Below are positions 42,829 through 51,844 of a stretch of DNA of 64,000 bases, in pieces. Position numbers and translations under genes: made by a program. The first letter of the stretch is position 1, and the number at the start of each line of letters is the position of its first letter. The stretch is from Falsiroseomonas oleicola (GTDB taxonomy: Bacteria; Pseudomonadota; Alphaproteobacteria; Acetobacterales; Acetobacteraceae). Where the stretch lies: NCBI RefSeq assembly GCF_019029495.1, contig NZ_JAERQM010000002.1, positions 783,968 to 847,967 on the forward strand, in the 5' to 3' direction. Below the pieces are notes generated by a model. It saw only the letters and a list, made by a program, of their open reading frames with translations. It ran no database searches and was not told where the DNA came from.

Positions 42829-44472
42829 TTGGACGCCTTCGATCCGATCACCCTCGAAGTCTATTGGAGCCGGTTGATCTCCATCGCCGATGAGGCGGCA
42901 ACCGGCCTGCTGCGCACCGCCTTCTCCACCATCGTGCGGGAGTCCAACGACTTCGCCACGGTGCTGATGGACGCGAAGGGCGATTCAATTTCGGAGAACA
43001 CCGGCGGCATCGCCTCCTTCTCCTGCATCCTGCCGAAGACGACGAAGCATTTCCTCAAGCGCTTCCCGATCGAGACCTGGCAGCCGGGCGATTGCGTCAT
43101 CACCAATGATCCGTTTCTCGCCACCGGGCATCTGCCGGACTTCACGGCGGTGTCGCCGATCTTCCACAAGGGCAAGATCGTCGGCTTCGCGGGCTCCATC
43201 GCGCATTCGCCCGATGTCGGCGGTGCGTTGTGGTCGGCGGATTGCCGGGAGCTGTTCGAGGAAGGCATCCGCATCCCGCCCTCCCGCCTGTTCCGCGCCG
43301 GGCAGCGCAACGAGGATCTGGTGGAACTGCTCTCCGCCAATGTGCGCATCCCCGGCCCGGTGATGGGCGACCTGGAAGCGCAGGTCGTGGCGAATGAGGT
43401 GGCGGTGCGCCGCCTCGCCGAATTTCTGGAAGACACCGGCCTCGACGATTTGCAGGCCCTGTCGGACGCCTTGCAGATCCGCGCCGACCAGGCGATGCGC
43501 CGCGCCATCGCGGAAGTGCCGGACGGCACCTATCGCGCCACCATCGAGGCCGATGGCTTTGACGAGCAGGTGACGCGGATTGTCTGCGCCGTGACCGTCT
43601 CCGGTGAGACGATGCATATCGACTTCGCCGGCACCTCCCCGCAGATCGATCGCGGCATCAACTGCGTGCTGAACTACACCCATGCCTATTCGGTCTATCC
43701 GGTGAAATGTGCGCTGGATCCCTTCACCCCGCGCAACGAGGGCAGCTACCAGGCGATCACCGTCGCGGCGCCGGAGGGGTCCATCCTGAATCCGCGCTTT
43801 CCGGCGCCATGCAGCGCGCGGCAGCTCACGGGGCATCTCCTGGCGGGTGCCATCTACAAGGCGCTGGCGGATGTGCTGCCGGACAAGGTGCTGGCGGAAT
43901 GCGGCGGCGCGCCGACCATGCGCGCGCTGTTCAGCGGCATGGACCAGAATGGCGACCGCTTCTCCCAGGTGCTGTTCGCGAGTGGCGGCATGGGCGCCAG
44001 CCCGCATCGGGATGGGCTGCCGACCACGGCCTTCCCCACCAATGTCGGCGCCGGCTCCATCGAGGCCTATGAAAGCGTCGCGCCCTTGCTGGTCTGGCGG
44101 AAGCAGTTGCGGCCGGATTCCGGCGGTGCCGGGCGCTTCCGCGGCGGGCTCGGCCAGGAAGCGGAGATCGAGGTGCGCACGCCGGCGGCGGTGCGGCTCT
44201 CGCTGCTGTCGGACCGGCGCGACCATCCGGCGGAAGGCCTGCTCGGCGGTGGCCCCGGCGCGCCGGCGGTGATCGCCATCGATGACGGCACGCGGCCGCA
44301 TCCGAAATCCCGCACCAGCGTGGAGACGGGGCGGCGCGTGACCTTGCTGTATCCCGGCGGCGGTGGCTTCGGCGACCCGAAGCAGCGCGACCCCGAAGCC
44401 GTGCGCGCGGATATCCGCGACGGCTACATCACGGAAGAGGCGGCGATGCGTGACTATGGGGTGAAGGCATGA
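42829..44472 (+). CDS. hyuB: Hydantoinase/oxoprolinase subunit B (pair 2)
   Basis: A 547-residue HyuB-type subunit. Typical segments are FDPITLEVYWSRLISIADEA at the N-terminus, CVITNDPFLATGHLPDFTAV (about 89-108), AHSPDVGGALWS, a glycine-rich LRPDSGGAGRFRGGLGQ (about 425-441) and a closing GGGGFGDPKQRD...RDYGVKA. The start is TTG at 42829, with GGAAGGG about 10 bases upstream; the ATG at 42751 would place the start inside the LysR operator. Gene order here is B then A, the reverse of pairs 1 and 3. The stop overlaps hyuA (ATGA). Confidence 0.91.
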   Translation: MDAFDPITLEVYWSRLISIADEAATGLLRTAFSTIVRESNDFATVLMDAKGDSISENTGGIASFSCILPKTTKHFLKRFPIETWQPGDCVITNDPFLATGHLPDFTAVSPIFHKGKIVGFAGSIAHSPDVGGALWSADCRELFEEGIRIPPSRLFRAGQRNEDLVELLSANVRIPGPVMGDLEAQVVANEVAVRRLAEFLEDTGLDDLQALSDALQIRADQAMRRAIAEVPDGTYRATIEADGFDEQVTRIVCAVTVSGETMHIDFAGTSPQIDRGINCVLNYTHAYSVYPVKCALDPFTPRNEGSYQAITVAAPEGSILNPRFPAPCSARQLTGHLLAGAIYKALADVLPDKVLAECGGAPTMRALFSGMDQNGDRFSQVLFASGGMGASPHRDGLPTTAFPTNVGAGSIEAYESVAPLLVWRKQLRPDSGGAGRFRGGLGQEAEIEVRTPAAVRLSLLSDRRDHPAEGLLGGGPGAPAVIAIDDGTRPHPKSRTSVETGRRVTLLYPGGGGFGDPKQRDPEAVRADIRDGYITEEAAMRDYGVKA

Positions 44473-46571
44473 GCGGGACCGCGCGCATTGGTGTCGATGT
44501 CGGTGGCACCTTCACCGACTTCGTCCTGCACGATCCGGCCCGGAAGCTGGTCGCCACCGGCAAGCGGCTGACCACGCCGGATGATCCCAGCGAGGCGATC
44601 ATCGCCGGCACGATGCGGCTGCTGGAGGAGACGGGGCTGACCACCGCGGACCTGCACAGCATCGTCCACGGCACCACGCTGGTGACCAACACCATCATCG
44701 AGCGCACCGGCGCGACGGTGGGCCTTCTGACCACCGCGGGCTTCCGCGACGTGATCGAGATCGGGCGTGAGACGCGCTACGACCTCTACGACCTGTATCT
44801 GGAAGCGCCGCCGACCCTGGTGCCGCGCCACCGCCGCCTGGAAATTCCGGAGCGCATCGACGTGCATGGCACGACGCTGCTGCCGCTGGACGAGGACGCC
44901 GTGCGGGCCGCCGTGACGCGGCTGGTGACGGAGGAAAAAATCGAGGCGCTGGCCATCGCCTTCATGCATGCCTATCACGACGATCGGCACGAGGTGCGCG
45001 CCGGGGCCATCGTGGCGGAGATGTATCCGGACCTGCCTCTGTCGCTGTCTTCCCGCGTCGCGCCGGAAATCCGCGAATTCGAACGCACCAGCACCGCCTG
45101 CGCCAATGCCTATGTGCAGCCGCTGATGCGCCGCTACCTCGACAAGCTGGAAGCGGACCTCGCCGCCTTGGGCTTTGTCGGGCGGCTGCATGTGATGCTC
45201 TCGGGCGGCGGCATCGCGGCGGTGCGGGACGCCAAGGAATTCCCCATCCGCCTGATCGAATCCGGCCCCGCCGCCGGCGCCATGGCGGCCTCCTTCCTCG
45301 CGCGGCTGACCGGCGAGAACCACGTCGTGTCCTTCGACATGGGCGGCACAACAGCCAAGATGTGCCTGGTGGAGGATGCGGCACCCGACCGCAAGTTCGA
45401 CTTCGAGGCCGGCCGCGTCCGCCGATTCCAGAAGGGCTCCGGCCTGCCGTTGAAGGTGACGGTGGTGGACATGATCGAGATCGGCGCCGGTGGCGGCTCC
45501 ATCGCCCGCGTCGATGCCGCTTCCGGGCTGATGAAGGTCGGCCCGCGCAGCGCCGGCGCGAAGCCGGGGCCGATCTGCTATGGCCGTGGCGGCACTGAAC
45601 CCACCGTCACCGATGGCGACCTGGTGCTCGGCCGGCTGGACCCGAAGTACTTCCTCGGCGGCGAGATGGCGCTGGACCCCAATGCGGTGCAGCGCGCCAT
45701 CGAGAACGGCATCGCCAAGGGGCTGAAGGTGGAGCGTGACATGGCGGCGCTCGGCATCCGCCGCATCGTCGACGAGACGATGGCCGCCGCCACGCGCATG
45801 CATCTGGCGGAGAAGGGCAGGGACCCGCGCCGCTACACGCTGATCGCCTTCGGTGGCGCCGGCCCCGTGCATTCCTACGACCTGGCGCGGCTGCTGAAGA
45901 TGAAGCGCATGCTGGTGCCGCTGGGCGCGGGCGTGGCCTCGGCGCTCGGCTTCCTGGTGGCACCGCCGGCCACCGACCTGGTGCGCAGCCATGTCGGCCG
46001 GCTGGAACGGATGGACTGGGCGCATGTGAACGGGCTGCTGGCGCAGATGGCGGAAGAAGGCCGCCAGCTTCTGCTGGAGACCGGCGCCGATCCCGCCAGC
46101 ATCACCACGCTGCCCGCCGCCGATATGCGCCATGTCGGCCAGGGCTTCGAGATTCCCGTGAAGCTGCCCTCGATGTCGCTGAACGAGGCCGATCTGCCGG
46201 CCATCCGGGAAAGCTTCTTCGCCAGCTATGCCGAACGCTTCGGCCGCGCCTTGACCGAGCTGCCGATCGAGGCGCTGTCCTGGCGCGTCGCCTGCCTCGC
46301 GCCGGGCCGTGACATCCAGTTGGCGGAAGTCGCCAATACGGTGACCGAAAGCTTCACCGATGCCGCCAAGGCCGCGCGTGGGGTGCGGGAAGCGTTGTTC
46401 GAAGGCATCGGCTGGCTCCCCTGCCAGGTCTATGACCGCTACGCGCTGGCGCCGGGGGCGCGCTTCCAGGGGCCGGCGCTGGTGGAGGAACGGGAATCCA
46501 CATGCGTCATCGGGCCGGATGCGCAGGTTTCTGTGGATCGGTTCCGGAATCTGGTCGTCGAATTGCCCTGA
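44469..46571 (+). CDS. hyuA: Hydantoinase/oxoprolinase subunit A (pair 2)
   Basis: A 700-residue ATP-using subunit. N-terminal GVDVGGTFTDFVLHD, SIVHGTTLVTNTIIE, the second phosphate loop SFDMGGTTAKMCLVED (about 287-302), IGAGGGSIARVDAASG and KPGPICYGRGGTEPTVTD are all family motifs. It forms the enzyme with the overlapping upstream HyuB. Two Bug-type binding proteins and an aminotransferase follow on the same strand, suggesting uptake of a cyclic amide or imide, ring opening, and amino-group transfer. LysR at 41843 probably regulates the set. Confidence 0.93.
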   Translation: MSGTARIGVDVGGTFTDFVLHDPARKLVATGKRLTTPDDPSEAIIAGTMRLLEETGLTTADLHSIVHGTTLVTNTIIERTGATVGLLTTAGFRDVIEIGRETRYDLYDLYLEAPPTLVPRHRRLEIPERIDVHGTTLLPLDEDAVRAAVTRLVTEEKIEALAIAFMHAYHDDRHEVRAGAIVAEMYPDLPLSLSSRVAPEIREFERTSTACANAYVQPLMRRYLDKLEADLAALGFVGRLHVMLSGGGIAAVRDAKEFPIRLIESGPAAGAMAASFLARLTGENHVVSFDMGGTTAKMCLVEDAAPDRKFDFEAGRVRRFQKGSGLPLKVTVVDMIEIGAGGGSIARVDAASGLMKVGPRSAGAKPGPICYGRGGTEPTVTDGDLVLGRLDPKYFLGGEMALDPNAVQRAIENGIAKGLKVERDMAALGIRRIVDETMAAATRMHLAEKGRDPRRYTLIAFGGAGPVHSYDLARLLKMKRMLVPLGAGVASALGFLVAPPATDLVRSHVGRLERMDWAHVNGLLAQMAEEGRQLLLETGADPASITTLPAADMRHVGQGFEIPVKLPSMSLNEADLPAIRESFFASYAERFGRALTELPIEALSWRVACLAPGRDIQLAEVANTVTESFTDAAKAARGVREALFEGIGWLPCQVYDRYALAPGARFQGPALVEERESTCVIGPDAQVSVDRFRNLVVELP

Positions 46572-46675
46572 TCGGGCAACACTGCACAACGCCGTGACAC
46601 AGAAGCACGGCGAACAGGGAGATGCCGGATAGAGCGGCCACAAGGTCGTCGGCACGCGCATCGATTCACGCAACC

Positions 46676-46694
46676 GCCGTCGCGCCGCGACGGC
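46676..46694 (+). promoter_or_regulatory. Leader hairpin upstream of Bug protein gene
   Basis: GCCGTCGC (46676-46683), loop GCC, GCGACGGC (46687-46694) form a perfect 8-bp stem in the 140-base gap between hyuA and the first Bug gene. It ends 17 bases before the ATG at 46712, just ahead of GGAGA. It may mark an mRNA processing or partial termination point that sets a different level for the abundant binding protein. Confidence 0.4.
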
Positions 46695-46711
46695 AATGAC
46701 GGAGATGGCCC

Positions 46712-47692
46712 ATGACTGTGGTGACGCGTCGTTCCCTCCTCGCCGCCAGCCTCGCCGCGCCCGCGCTGTCGCTGCGCCCGGCGGCGGCGCAGGAGGTGTT
46801 TCCCAACCGCCCGCTCACCTTGGTGATCCCCTGGGCGGCTGGCGGTTCGACCGATGTGATGGGGCGGGTGATCGCGCAGGCCATGTCGGCCGATCTCGGC
46901 CAGCCCGTGGTGGTGGAGAATCGTGGCGGCGCGTCCGGCACCATCGGCCATCACCACGTCGCGCGGGCACGGCCGGATGGCTATACCTTCCTGCTCGGCA
47001 CCAACAGCACCTTTGCCATCGCGCCGCATCTGATGGCCAATATCCCCTATGACAACCGCGGCGCCTTCACCGGCGTCAGCCTGGTGGCGCGCAGCGCGCA
47101 GGGGCTGTGCATCCACCCCTCCATCCCCGCCAATACCGTCGCCGAATTCATCGCCTATGCGAAGTCGAAGCCGGGCGAGGTCACCTTCTCCTCCGCCGGC
47201 ATCGGCGCCAGCAGCCATCTGGCGGCGGAGCTGTTCCAGGCCAAGGCCGGCGTGCGGCTGCTGCATGTGCCCTATCGTGGCGGCGGCCCTTCCGTGCAGG
47301 GCCTGCTGGCGGGCGAAGTGGCGATGTCCTTCGTCGATCTCGTCACCTGCCTGCCCTTCCGCGCCAACAACCAGTTGAAGGTGCTGGGCGTCGGCACGGC
47401 GGATCGTTCGAGCTTCGCGCGGGACCTGCCGACGCTGGCGGAATCCGGCGTGCCCGGCTTCGCCTCCTCCACCGATGTCATCATGCTGCTGCCGGCCGGT
47501 ACGCCGCCACCCATCGTCGCAAGGCTGACCGCTTCCATGCAGAAGGCGCTGCGCGACCCGGCGACGAAGGAGCGGCTGACGACGATGGCGGTGGAGACCA
47601 TCGGCAGCAGCGCCGCGGAACTTGACAGCTACTGGACGGAGGAGCTCGCCAAATGGGGCGAGATCATCCGCAGCCAGAACATCACCATCTGA
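46712..47692 (+). CDS. Bug/TctC-family periplasmic substrate-binding protein
   Basis: A 326-residue periplasmic carboxylate-binding protein with a twin-arginine-like leader (VTRRSLLAASLAAPALS) cut near PAAAQEVFP (about 26). Family motifs are LTLVIPWAAGGSTDVMGR, NRGGASGTIGHHHVAR, VTFSSAGIGASSHLAAELF and PYRGGGPSVQGLLAGEV. GGAGA lies about 8 bases before the ATG. It is followed by a second Bug gene after 13 bases, an uncommon tandem; no TctA/TctB genes are present. Likely receptor for the HyuAB substrate. Confidence 0.93.
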   Translation: MTVVTRRSLLAASLAAPALSLRPAAAQEVFPNRPLTLVIPWAAGGSTDVMGRVIAQAMSADLGQPVVVENRGGASGTIGHHHVARARPDGYTFLLGTNSTFAIAPHLMANIPYDNRGAFTGVSLVARSAQGLCIHPSIPANTVAEFIAYAKSKPGEVTFSSAGIGASSHLAAELFQAKAGVRLLHVPYRGGGPSVQGLLAGEVAMSFVDLVTCLPFRANNQLKVLGVGTADRSSFARDLPTLAESGVPGFASSTDVIMLLPAGTPPPIVARLTASMQKALRDPATKERLTTMAVETIGSSAAELDSYWTEELAKWGEIIRSQNITI

Positions 47693-47705
47693 GGAAACCC
47701 GTGTC

Positions 47706-48695
47706 ATGCTGACCCGTCGTCTTGCCCTCGCCGCCTTTGCGGCGGCGCCCTTCGCTTCCGCCTTCGCGCAGGGGGCGGCCTGGCCGGACCGCGTGGTCAG
47801 CTTCACCATTCCCTTCCCCGCCGGCGGATCGGCCGATCTTCTGGCGCGGCTGGTGGCGGATCGCATGGCACCGCTGCTGGGACCCTCGGCGCGGATGGTG
47901 GTCGAGAACCGCGCCGGGGCCGGCGGCGTCATCGGCAGCGACTACGTGCGGCGCCTGCCGGCGGATGGCCATGCGATCCTGCTCGGCACGCCTTCCACCC
48001 ACGGCACGGTGCCGGCGTTGCAGCCGGACACCACGCCCTATGACCCCGTGGCCGATTTCACCGCCATCGCCATCCTCGGCCGCGCCCCGATCGTGCTGGC
48101 CGTGCCGAAGGATTCGCCGCATCGCGATCCGCAGGCGCTGATCGCCTGGCTGCGCGCCAATCCGGGCCGCGCGAGCTGGGGCAGCTCCGGCTCCGGCAGC
48201 GTCGGGCATCTGGCCGGGGAATTGCTGAACCTCTCGGCCGGCGGGTTGCAGGCCGAACACATCCCCTATCGCGGCGGCGCGCCGCTGGTGGAGGCGCTGA
48301 CGAAGGGGGAGGTGCAGTTCGGCTGGGAACCGCTCGGCTCGCTCGCGGCGGCGGCGCGGGACGGGCTGTTCCGCATCATCGGCATGGGCTCCCCGGCCCG
48401 GCATCCGCTGTTCCCGGACGTGCCGACCCTGCAGGAAGCCGGCCTGGCGGGTTTTGCCGCGTCAACCTGGAATGTCATGGTCGGCCCGAAAGCCATGCCG
48501 CCGGCCATCGTCGCGCGGCTGAACGCGGCGGCCAATCGCGCACTGGCCCTGGAGGATGTAAAGGCCCGCCTCGCCACCGCCGGCATCGACGCCGTCAGTG
48601 ACAGCACGCCCGAAGCGACCGCGGCCTTCATCGCGGCCGAATTCGCGAAATTCAAGGACATCGTAACCCGCGCCCGGCTGAACCTGGCGCGCTGA
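47706..48695 (+). CDS. Bug/TctC-family periplasmic substrate-binding protein
   Basis: A 329-residue binding protein, second of a tandem. The signal peptide (LTRRLALAAFAAAPFASAFAQ) ends near residue 22. Motifs are FTIPFPAGGSADLLARLVAD, NRAGAGGVIGSDYVRR, WGSSGSGSVGHLAGELL and PYRGGAPLVEALTKGEVQ. It is clearly diverged from its neighbour, so the two may bind different ligands rather than result from recent duplication. The aminotransferase gene begins 8 bases after its stop, so they are probably co-transcribed. Confidence 0.93.
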   Translation: MLTRRLALAAFAAAPFASAFAQGAAWPDRVVSFTIPFPAGGSADLLARLVADRMAPLLGPSARMVVENRAGAGGVIGSDYVRRLPADGHAILLGTPSTHGTVPALQPDTTPYDPVADFTAIAILGRAPIVLAVPKDSPHRDPQALIAWLRANPGRASWGSSGSGSVGHLAGELLNLSAGGLQAEHIPYRGGAPLVEALTKGEVQFGWEPLGSLAAAARDGLFRIIGMGSPARHPLFPDVPTLQEAGLAGFAASTWNVMVGPKAMPPAIVARLNAAANRALALEDVKARLATAGIDAVSDSTPEATAAFIAAEFAKFKDIVTRARLNLAR

Positions 48696-48703
48696 GGACC
48701 ATC

Positions 48704-49909
48704 ATGAGCGACGTCATCGCGGACCGTCTGAACCGCATCTCCCCCTCCCAGACCACGGCCATGCGCCAGCGTTCCCAGGCGCTGAAGGCGGAGGGCAAGG
48801 ATGTTCTCGCCATCTCCTCCGGCGAGCCGGATTTCGACACGCCCCAGCACATCAAGGATGCGGCCATCGCCGCCATCCAGGGCAACCAGACCCGCTACAC
48901 CGACATCGCCGGCACCAAGGCGCTGCGGGAGGCGGTGGCGCGCAAGTTCAAGCGCGACAGCGGGCTGGACTATACGGCGGAGGAGATCCTGGTCGGCACC
49001 GGCGGCAAGCAGGTGATCTATGATGCCATGATCGCCACGGTGAATGCCGGCGACGAGGTCATCATCCCGACGCCCTGCTGGGTCTCCTACCCCGATATCG
49101 TCGGCCTGGCCGAAGGCACGCCCGTGCTGCTGCCCTGCGGCCCCAACCAGGGCTTCAAGCTGCTGCCCGAGCAGCTGGAAGCCGCGATCACGCCGAAGAC
49201 CAAATGGCTGATCGTCAACACGCCGTCCAACCCCACCGGCGCCACCTATTCGGCAGCGGAGCTGCGCGGGCTGTGCGACGTGCTGCTGCGGCATCCGCAG
49301 GTGCATGTGCTGACCGACGACATCTACGAGAAGCTGATCTATGACGGCCGGGAATTCGCCACCTTCGCCCAGGTGGAGCCGAAGCTGCGCGACCGCACGG
49401 TGACGATGAACGGCTGTTCCAAGGCCTATGCCATGACCGGCTGGCGCATCGGCTTCGGCGGCGCGCCTCGGCACATCATCAAGGCCATGGACAAGTTGCA
49501 GGGCCAGTCCACCTCCAACACCTGCTCCATCGCCCAGGCCGCGGCCATCGCCGCGCTGGACGGGCCGCAGGCGCCGACGGAGGCGATGCGCCAGGTCTAT
49601 GAGGCGCGGCGCAACCGCATCGTCGCCGCGCTGGATGCCACGCCGCATCTGCGCTGCCACCTGCCGGAGGGCGCCTTCTACGCCTTCCCGGACCTGACCG
49701 ACTGCATCGGCCGCACCACCGCCGGCGGCACGAAGATCACCAGCGACTGGGACTTCGTGCTGGCTTTGCTGTCGGAGGCCGGGGTCGCCACCGTGCATGG
49801 CAGCGCCTTCCTGTTCCCGGGCCACTTCCGGCTGAGCTTCGCCGCTGCCGATACCCTGCTGGACGAGGCCTGCCGCCGCATCCGGACCTTCTGCGAGGGG
49901 CTGAACTGA
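48704..49909 (+). CDS. PLP-dependent class I aminotransferase (aspartate aminotransferase type)
   Basis: A 401-residue fold-type I aminotransferase of the 1-beta group typical of alphaproteobacterial aspartate/prephenate aminotransferases. The cofactor lysine is in NGCSKAYAMTGWRIGF (about 240), with SSGEPDFDTP, the NTPSNPTGA asparagine (about 173), the DDIYEKLIYDG aspartate/tyrosine (about 206) and the terminal FRLSFA arginine. It transfers an amino group between aspartate-like donors and 2-oxo acids in the cytoplasm. Position at the end of the HyuBA/Bug run allows a catabolic role, although a housekeeping enzyme is equally possible. Confidence 0.93.
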   Translation: MSDVIADRLNRISPSQTTAMRQRSQALKAEGKDVLAISSGEPDFDTPQHIKDAAIAAIQGNQTRYTDIAGTKALREAVARKFKRDSGLDYTAEEILVGTGGKQVIYDAMIATVNAGDEVIIPTPCWVSYPDIVGLAEGTPVLLPCGPNQGFKLLPEQLEAAITPKTKWLIVNTPSNPTGATYSAAELRGLCDVLLRHPQVHVLTDDIYEKLIYDGREFATFAQVEPKLRDRTVTMNGCSKAYAMTGWRIGFGGAPRHIIKAMDKLQGQSTSNTCSIAQAAAIAALDGPQAPTEAMRQVYEARRNRIVAALDATPHLRCHLPEGAFYAFPDLTDCIGRTTAGGTKITSDWDFVLALLSEAGVATVHGSAFLFPGHFRLSFAAADTLLDEACRRIRTFCEGLN

Positions 49910-49948
49910 CGGAATAGGGGCCGGCACCGCTTGAACGCGGCGGCGCCC

Positions 49949-49984
49949 CATCCATCTACCATCCACACGGATGGTGGATGGATG
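49949..49984. promoter_or_regulatory. Palindromic operator of the ribbon-helix-helix regulator
   Basis: CATCCATCTACCATCC (49949-49964), spacer ACAC, GGATGGTGGATGGATG (49969-49984) form a 16-bp inverted repeat with one mismatch. Each arm is made of repeated GGATG/GGATGGT units, as expected for cooperative binding of RHH dimers. It ends 7 bases before the ATG at 49992, which indicates autoregulation and argues against the upstream ATG at 49971. Confidence 0.65.
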
Positions 49985-49991
49985 TTCTGGG

Positions 49992-50414
49992 ATGGCGGGT
50001 AACGTACAGGAGCTTCGGCCCAAGGCCGGCGGCGACAGCGAGAAGATCACCATCAACCTGGGCTATGTCGACCTCGGCCATGTCGACCTGCTGGTCCAGG
50101 ACGGCTTCTATTCGAACCGCACCGACTTCATCCGCACCGCGATCCGCAACCAGATCGAGCGGCATGCCGAGGCGGCGAAACAGTCGGTCGCCCGTAAAAG
50201 CCTGGATCTCGGGCTGCGGCATTTCAGCCGCGCGGACCTCGAAGCGGCCCAGGCGGCGGGGCAGCGGCTGGATATCCGGGTGCTGGGGCTGGCCAGCATC
50301 GCGGCGGATGTCACGCCGGAACTCGCCAAGGCCACCATCGCCTCGATCTCCGTCCTCGGCGCGCTCCAGGCCAGTGCGGCGGTGAAGGCGGCGCTGGCCG
50401 ACCGCATGCACTGA
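49992..50414 (+). CDS. CopG/ribbon-helix-helix family regulator
   Basis: A 140-residue protein. Residues 17-60 have the ribbon-helix-helix pattern: a beta strand EKITINLGYVDLGHVDLLV, then helices with GFYSNRTDFIRTAIRNQIE. The remaining ~80 residues (KSLDLGLRHFSRADLEAAQA, LGALQASAAVKAALAD) form an extra alpha/beta tail not present in minimal CopG proteins. The start is ATG 49992 because the strong inverted repeat directly upstream is the likely operator. It precedes an esterase of the PHB-depolymerase family, which it may control. No partner toxin gene is visible, so it is probably not an antitoxin. Confidence 0.85.
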   Translation: MAGNVQELRPKAGGDSEKITINLGYVDLGHVDLLVQDGFYSNRTDFIRTAIRNQIERHAEAAKQSVARKSLDLGLRHFSRADLEAAQAAGQRLDIRVLGLASIAADVTPELAKATIASISVLGALQASAAVKAALADRMH

Positions 50415-50419
50415 ACGAC

Positions 50420-50432
50420 CCGGGTTGCCCGG
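50420..50432 (+). terminator. Short GC hairpin after the RHH gene
   Basis: CCGGG (50420-50424), loop TTG, CCCGG (50428-50432), six bases after the stop at 50414. Short and without a T-tract; weak candidate terminator. Confidence 0.3.
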
Positions 50433-50561
50433 CGTTACTCCAACAGGCTGTCTCGCTTCGGGAGGACAGCCATTCCCCACCAAAGGCAGTCACGACGAAA
50501 CGCGAAGCGCGCCCGCTTGCGAACGGCGTCGGCTGCCCACCGCGTATTGGACCCCTTCGAT

Positions 50562-51776
50562 ATGACCGCGATGCTCTTCACCCAGATGCGCGAGGCGACC
50601 CGCCTGACCCGCGAGGGCAAGCTGACCGAAGCCACCGCGCTGCTGCGGGGCGCCCTGCGTGGCGAGGCCCCGGCCGCGCCCACGCCGCCACGCGCCGCGC
50701 CGCCAGCCGCCACCGCCCAACCGCGTGTCTTCGACGTCGATCCCGAAACCGGCGCAACCTCGGGTTCCGCCCAGGCTTCGGCACCGGATGCGGTGGCGGC
50801 CAGCCGCTGGCCCGGCGCTTCGGCCATGATGCCGCGGATGACGGAGGCCCTGCGGCGCCTGACGGGGCTGGCGCGCGGCGCGCGGCCCGGGGCGCCCCCG
50901 GCGGCCGAGCCTCTGGCGGATGGCGCCCAATTTCTGGACAGGTCCTTCAGCAACGAGGCGGGCAGCCGGGCCTACAAGCTCTACATCCCCTCCAGCTATC
51001 GCGACGCGGCGATGCCGCTGGTGGTCATGCTGCACGGCTGCACCCAGTCGCCGGATGACTTCGCGGCCGGCACGCGCATGAATGCGCTGGCGGAGGAGCA
51101 GGGCTGCCTGGTCGTCTATCCGGGCCAGCCGAAATCGGCCAATCCCCAGAAGTGCTGGAACTGGTTCAGCCCCGGCGACCAGCAGCGCGACCAGGGCGAA
51201 CCCGCCTTGATCGCCGGCATCACCCGGCTGGTCATGAAGGAGCATGCCGTCGATCCGCGCCGTGTCTATGTGGCAGGGCTCTCGGCTGGCGGCGCGGCGG
51301 CCGCCATCATGGCGCAGGCCTATCCTGATCTCTACGCGGCGGCGGGCGTGCATTCCGGCCTTGCCTGCGGCGCGGCGCGGGACGTGTCCTCGGCCCTTGC
51401 CGCGATGCGGCAGGGGGCAGCGACGACACCGGCGCCGGGCGACGAAAGCGGCCGCGTGGTCCCGACCATCGTCTTCCATGCGGACCAGGACAGGACGGTG
51501 CATCCGATCAATGGCGACCAAGTCATCGCCCAATTCGCCGGGGTCGCGGGCCTGAGCACCGAGGCGCAGCGCGGCCAGGTTCCGGACGGCCATGCCTATA
51601 GCCGCACCATCCATGCCGATGCCGAGGGCCGGTCCGTCCTGGAACAATGGGTGGTGCATGGCGGCGGCCATGCCTGGTCTGGCGGCAGCGCGGCCGGCAG
51701 CTATACCGACCCGCGGGGCCCCGATGCCTCGCGCGAGATGCTGCGCTTCTTCCTGGAACATCCGCTGGACGATTGA
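50562..51776 (+). CDS. PHB depolymerase-family esterase
   Basis: A 404-residue alpha/beta hydrolase of the esterase PHB depolymerase family. Residues 1-35 ([20 protein letters not shown]) form a helical N-terminus common in this group, followed by a proline/alanine-rich linker. The catalytic domain begins near 120 with [25 protein letters not shown] (shown in part: VVMLHGCTQ oxyanion site), with the nucleophile in [15 protein letters not shown] (about 240), acid in [11 protein letters not shown] (about 307) and histidine in GGGHAWSGG (about 370). No classic signal peptide is seen. The start is uncertain; TTG 50517 or 50547 are possible. Confidence 0.88.
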   Translation: MTAMLFTQMREATRLTREGKLTEATALLRGALRGEAPAAPTPPRAAPPAATAQPRVFDVDPETGATSGSAQASAPDAVAASRWPGASAMMPRMTEALRRLTGLARGARPGAPPAAEPLADGAQFLDRSFSNEAGSRAYKLYIPSSYRDAAMPLVVMLHGCTQSPDDFAAGTRMNALAEEQGCLVVYPGQPKSANPQKCWNWFSPGDQQRDQGEPALIAGITRLVMKEHAVDPRRVYVAGLSAGGAAAAIMAQAYPDLYAAAGVHSGLACGAARDVSSALAAMRQGAATTPAPGDESGRVVPTIVFHADQDRTVHPINGDQVIAQFAGVAGLSTEAQRGQVPDGHAYSRTIHADAEGRSVLEQWVVHGGGHAWSGGSAAGSYTDPRGPDASREMLRFFLEHPLDD

Positions 51777-51844
51777 TTTCGCCGCCGCTTGGCAGGCCGC
51801 GCGTTCCGGCGGAGACTTCCCCGAAGCACAGGGGAGCAGGGTTC

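Noticed and set aside
49992..50414. Antitoxin of a toxin-antitoxin pair
   Set aside because: No small toxin gene is adjacent. The next gene is a 404-residue esterase 147 bases downstream.
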